A stretch of DNA of 64,000 nt from an uncultured Bacteroidales bacterium (GTDB lineage: Bacteria; Bacteroidota; Bacteroidia; Bacteroidales; P3), in contig CAKZZD010000007.1 of the NCBI GenBank assembly GCA_937886715.1, positions 1-64,000 on the forward strand, read 5' to 3'. Below are positions 62,699 through 64,000 of the stretch, one piece after another. The notes beneath the pieces were generated by a model, which saw only the letters and a list, made by a program, of their open reading frames with translations, did not search any database and had not been told where the DNA came from. Each line of letters opens with the position of its first letter. The stretch's first letter is position 1. Both the position numbers and the translations under genes were made by a program.

Positions 62699-62731
62699 TT
62701 GTTTACATATCGGAAAAAATACGTTTCTTTG
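62699..62731 (+). promoter_or_regulatory. Promoter for acpP-fabF
   Basis: TTG at 62699-62701 and TTTCTTTG at 62724-62731 (one base off TAnnTTTG), 31 nt before ATG 62763. Confidence 0.45.
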
Positions 62732-62762
62732 CACCCAGTTTTATCACTAAAATCTATTGAAA

Positions 62763-62999
62763 ATGTCAGAAATTGCAACCAGAGTAGCAAGCATCATCAC
62801 CGACAAATTGGGTGTTGAAGAAAGTCAGGTTACCCCCGAGGCCAGCTTCACCAACGATCTTGGTGCGGATTCCTTGGACACTGTTGAACTGATCATGGAG
62901 CTCGAGAAGGAGTTCGACCTCTCGATCCCTGATGAGGAAGCCGAAAAAATCGTCACCGTTGGCGACGCTATCGCTTTCATTGAAAACGCCAAGAAGTAA
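62763..62999 (+). CDS. acpP: Acyl carrier protein
   Basis: 78 residues, acidic, helical. The phosphopantetheine attachment motif GADSLDTVEL (Ser37) is intact. Carries growing chains in type II fatty-acid synthesis in the cytoplasm. ATG 62763 is preferred over an in-frame TTG at 62757. fabF follows after 33 nt, the usual acpP-fabF pair. Confidence 0.97.
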   Translation: MSEIATRVASIITDKLGVEESQVTPEASFTNDLGADSLDTVELIMELEKEFDLSIPDEEAEKIVTVGDAIAFIENAKK

Positions 63000-63032
63000 C
63001 CTTTTCTTAATTTAACCCGCTCTTTCCGCTTT

Positions 63033-64000
63033 ATGGAGTTGAAAAGAGTTGTCGTTACGGGTCTGGGCGCGCTCACCCCGATTGGAAATGATGTTCCCCA
63101 CCTTTGGGAGGCATTGGTCAACGGAGTGAGCGGCGCTGGGCCTATAACACGTTTCGACGCTTCCAAATTCAGATGTCAAATTGCTGCCGAGCTGAAAAAC
63201 TTCTCGGCACTTGATTTTTTCGACAAGAAGGAGATGCGTCTCCTCGACGGCTACACCATCTATGGGTTGGTGACTGTCGACGAGGCTGTCCGCGATGCCG
63301 GCTTGACCGATGACAACATCGACAAGTCGCGCGTGGGCGTAATCTGGGGTTCCGGCATGGGCGGAGTCACCAGTTTCCAGGATGAACTTATCGACTATGC
63401 CACGCACGGCCAGGTGCCGCGCTTCAGCCCCTATTGGGTGCCCAAGGTCATCCTCGACATCTGTGCCGGCCACATCGCCATCCGTCATGGTTTCCGCGGT
63501 CCCAACTATTGCACTGCTGCCGCCTGCGCTTCGTCGGCAGCGGCCATCAACGACGCGTTCAACCTCATCCGCCTCGGCAAGGCCGACGCCATGATTGCCG
63601 GTGGATCGGAATGCGCCGTGATGGAATCGGGTATCGGAGGTTTCGGCAATATGCGAGCCCTCTCCACCCGCAACGACGATCCCAAAACGGCTTCGCGTCC
63701 CTTCGACAAGGATCGCGACGGCTTCGTCCTCGGCGAGGGCTCGGGCTGTCTTGTCCTTGAAGAACATGAGCACGCGAAAGCCCGTGGTGCCCATATCTAT
63801 GCCGAGCTGACCGGCACCGGCATGTCGGCCGACGCCTACCACATCACGGCTTCGCATCCCGACGGCATCGGTGTCATCGCCGCCATGCGTCAGGCCATCG
63901 AGGAGTCGGGTATGCAGCTCACCGATGTCGACCACATCAACACGCACGGCACCTCCACACCTATCGGCGATATCTCCGAGCCCAAAGCCATTGTGGGCCT
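63033..64000 (+). CDS. fabF: 3-oxoacyl-ACP synthase II, 3'-truncated by the window edge
   Basis: The frame starts with ATG 63033 (MELKRVVVTGLGALTPIGND) and is open to the end of the window, so 322 residues are visible of about 415. The active-site cysteine lies in NYCTAACASSAAAIND, and the first catalytic histidine in DHINTHGTSTPIGD is present; the second lies beyond the edge. Elongates acyl-ACP by condensation with malonyl-ACP. Confidence 0.96.
   Translation, partial: MELKRVVVTGLGALTPIGNDVPHLWEALVNGVSGAGPITRFDASKFRCQIAAELKNFSALDFFDKKEMRLLDGYTIYGLVTVDEAVRDAGLTDDNIDKSRVGVIWGSGMGGVTSFQDELIDYATHGQVPRFSPYWVPKVILDICAGHIAIRHGFRGPNYCTAAACASSAAAINDAFNLIRLGKADAMIAGGSECAVMESGIGGFGNMRALSTRNDDPKTASRPFDKDRDGFVLGEGSGCLVLEEHEHAKARGAHIYAELTGTGMSADAYHITASHPDGIGVIAAMRQAIEESGMQLTDVDHINTHGTSTPIGDISEPKAIVG

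Overview
The window looks like chromosomal DNA of a member of the Bacteroidota, most likely order Bacteroidales. Four lines of evidence support this. Promoters in front of many genes carry the phylum's -7 element TAnnTTTG (TATTTTTG or TATCTTTG), several with a TTG exactly 19 nt upstream. Start codons mostly lack Shine-Dalgarno sequences. Two predicted secreted proteins end in type IX secretion (T9SS) sorting domains. The ribosomal gene order is rpsL-rpsG-fusA-rpsJ with no tuf, secY is followed directly by map-infA-rpmJ, and L36 is of the zinc-free type. I see no rRNA, tRNA, CRISPR array, prophage or intact insertion sequence.

Layout. 1-2881 holds a partial hypothetical gene, a transmembrane Ser/Thr kinase with a C-terminal BspA-type leucine-rich-repeat region, and a divergent gene of unknown function. 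2892-6954 (minus) carries gpmA, lgt, rny, a candidate 6S RNA, zapA and a small coiled-coil gene. 6955-7758 is a repeat-rich non-coding stretch. 7759-16905 encodes one giant (3048 aa) T9SS cargo protein with fibronectin-like modules and a seven-unit 49-residue tandem repeat. 17059-24823 (plus) is a compact run: EamA transporter, NUDIX hydrolase, S41 protease, TlpA-like thioredoxin, Mrp, NifU-like protein, cobalamin adenosyltransferase, a DUF2795 protein, a DUF2520 protein and TatD.

25320-43680 is a single very large ribosomal superoperon (str, S10, spc and alpha clusters fused), preceded by one clear promoter and closed by an intrinsic terminator at 43715-43748. It also encodes EF-G, SecY, methionine aminopeptidase, IF-1 and the RNA polymerase alpha subunit. 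A perfect 35-bp inverted repeat lies just beyond it.

44019-46881 (minus) is an envelope-polysaccharide cluster: kdsD (Kdo precursor), lptB (LPS export ATPase, with an unusual insert) and a mannose-1-phosphate guanylyltransferase. 46972-50711 (plus) has recQ, a CNNM/CBS membrane protein and a small membrane protein. An aspartate aminotransferase gene lies on the minus strand at 50768-51970. 52383-57079 (plus) has recA, a predicted outer-membrane protein, a bifunctional (p)ppGpp synthetase/hydrolase and mazG. 57085-62123 (minus) has a TPR/PD40/OmpA protein reminiscent of T9SS component PorE, a second T9SS cargo protein, a membrane protein of unknown function and ackA. The window ends with acpP and the start of fabF.

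The most unusual items are the giant repeat protein with an apparent codon-usage break, the receptor-like kinase, the candidate 6S RNA between zapA and rny, several families of palindromic intergenic repeats, a terminator embedded in the coding end of a convergent gene, and lineage-looking insertions in LptB and ribosomal protein L23. No defence island or obviously new multi-gene system was found. All calls were made by reading the sequence without database searches.
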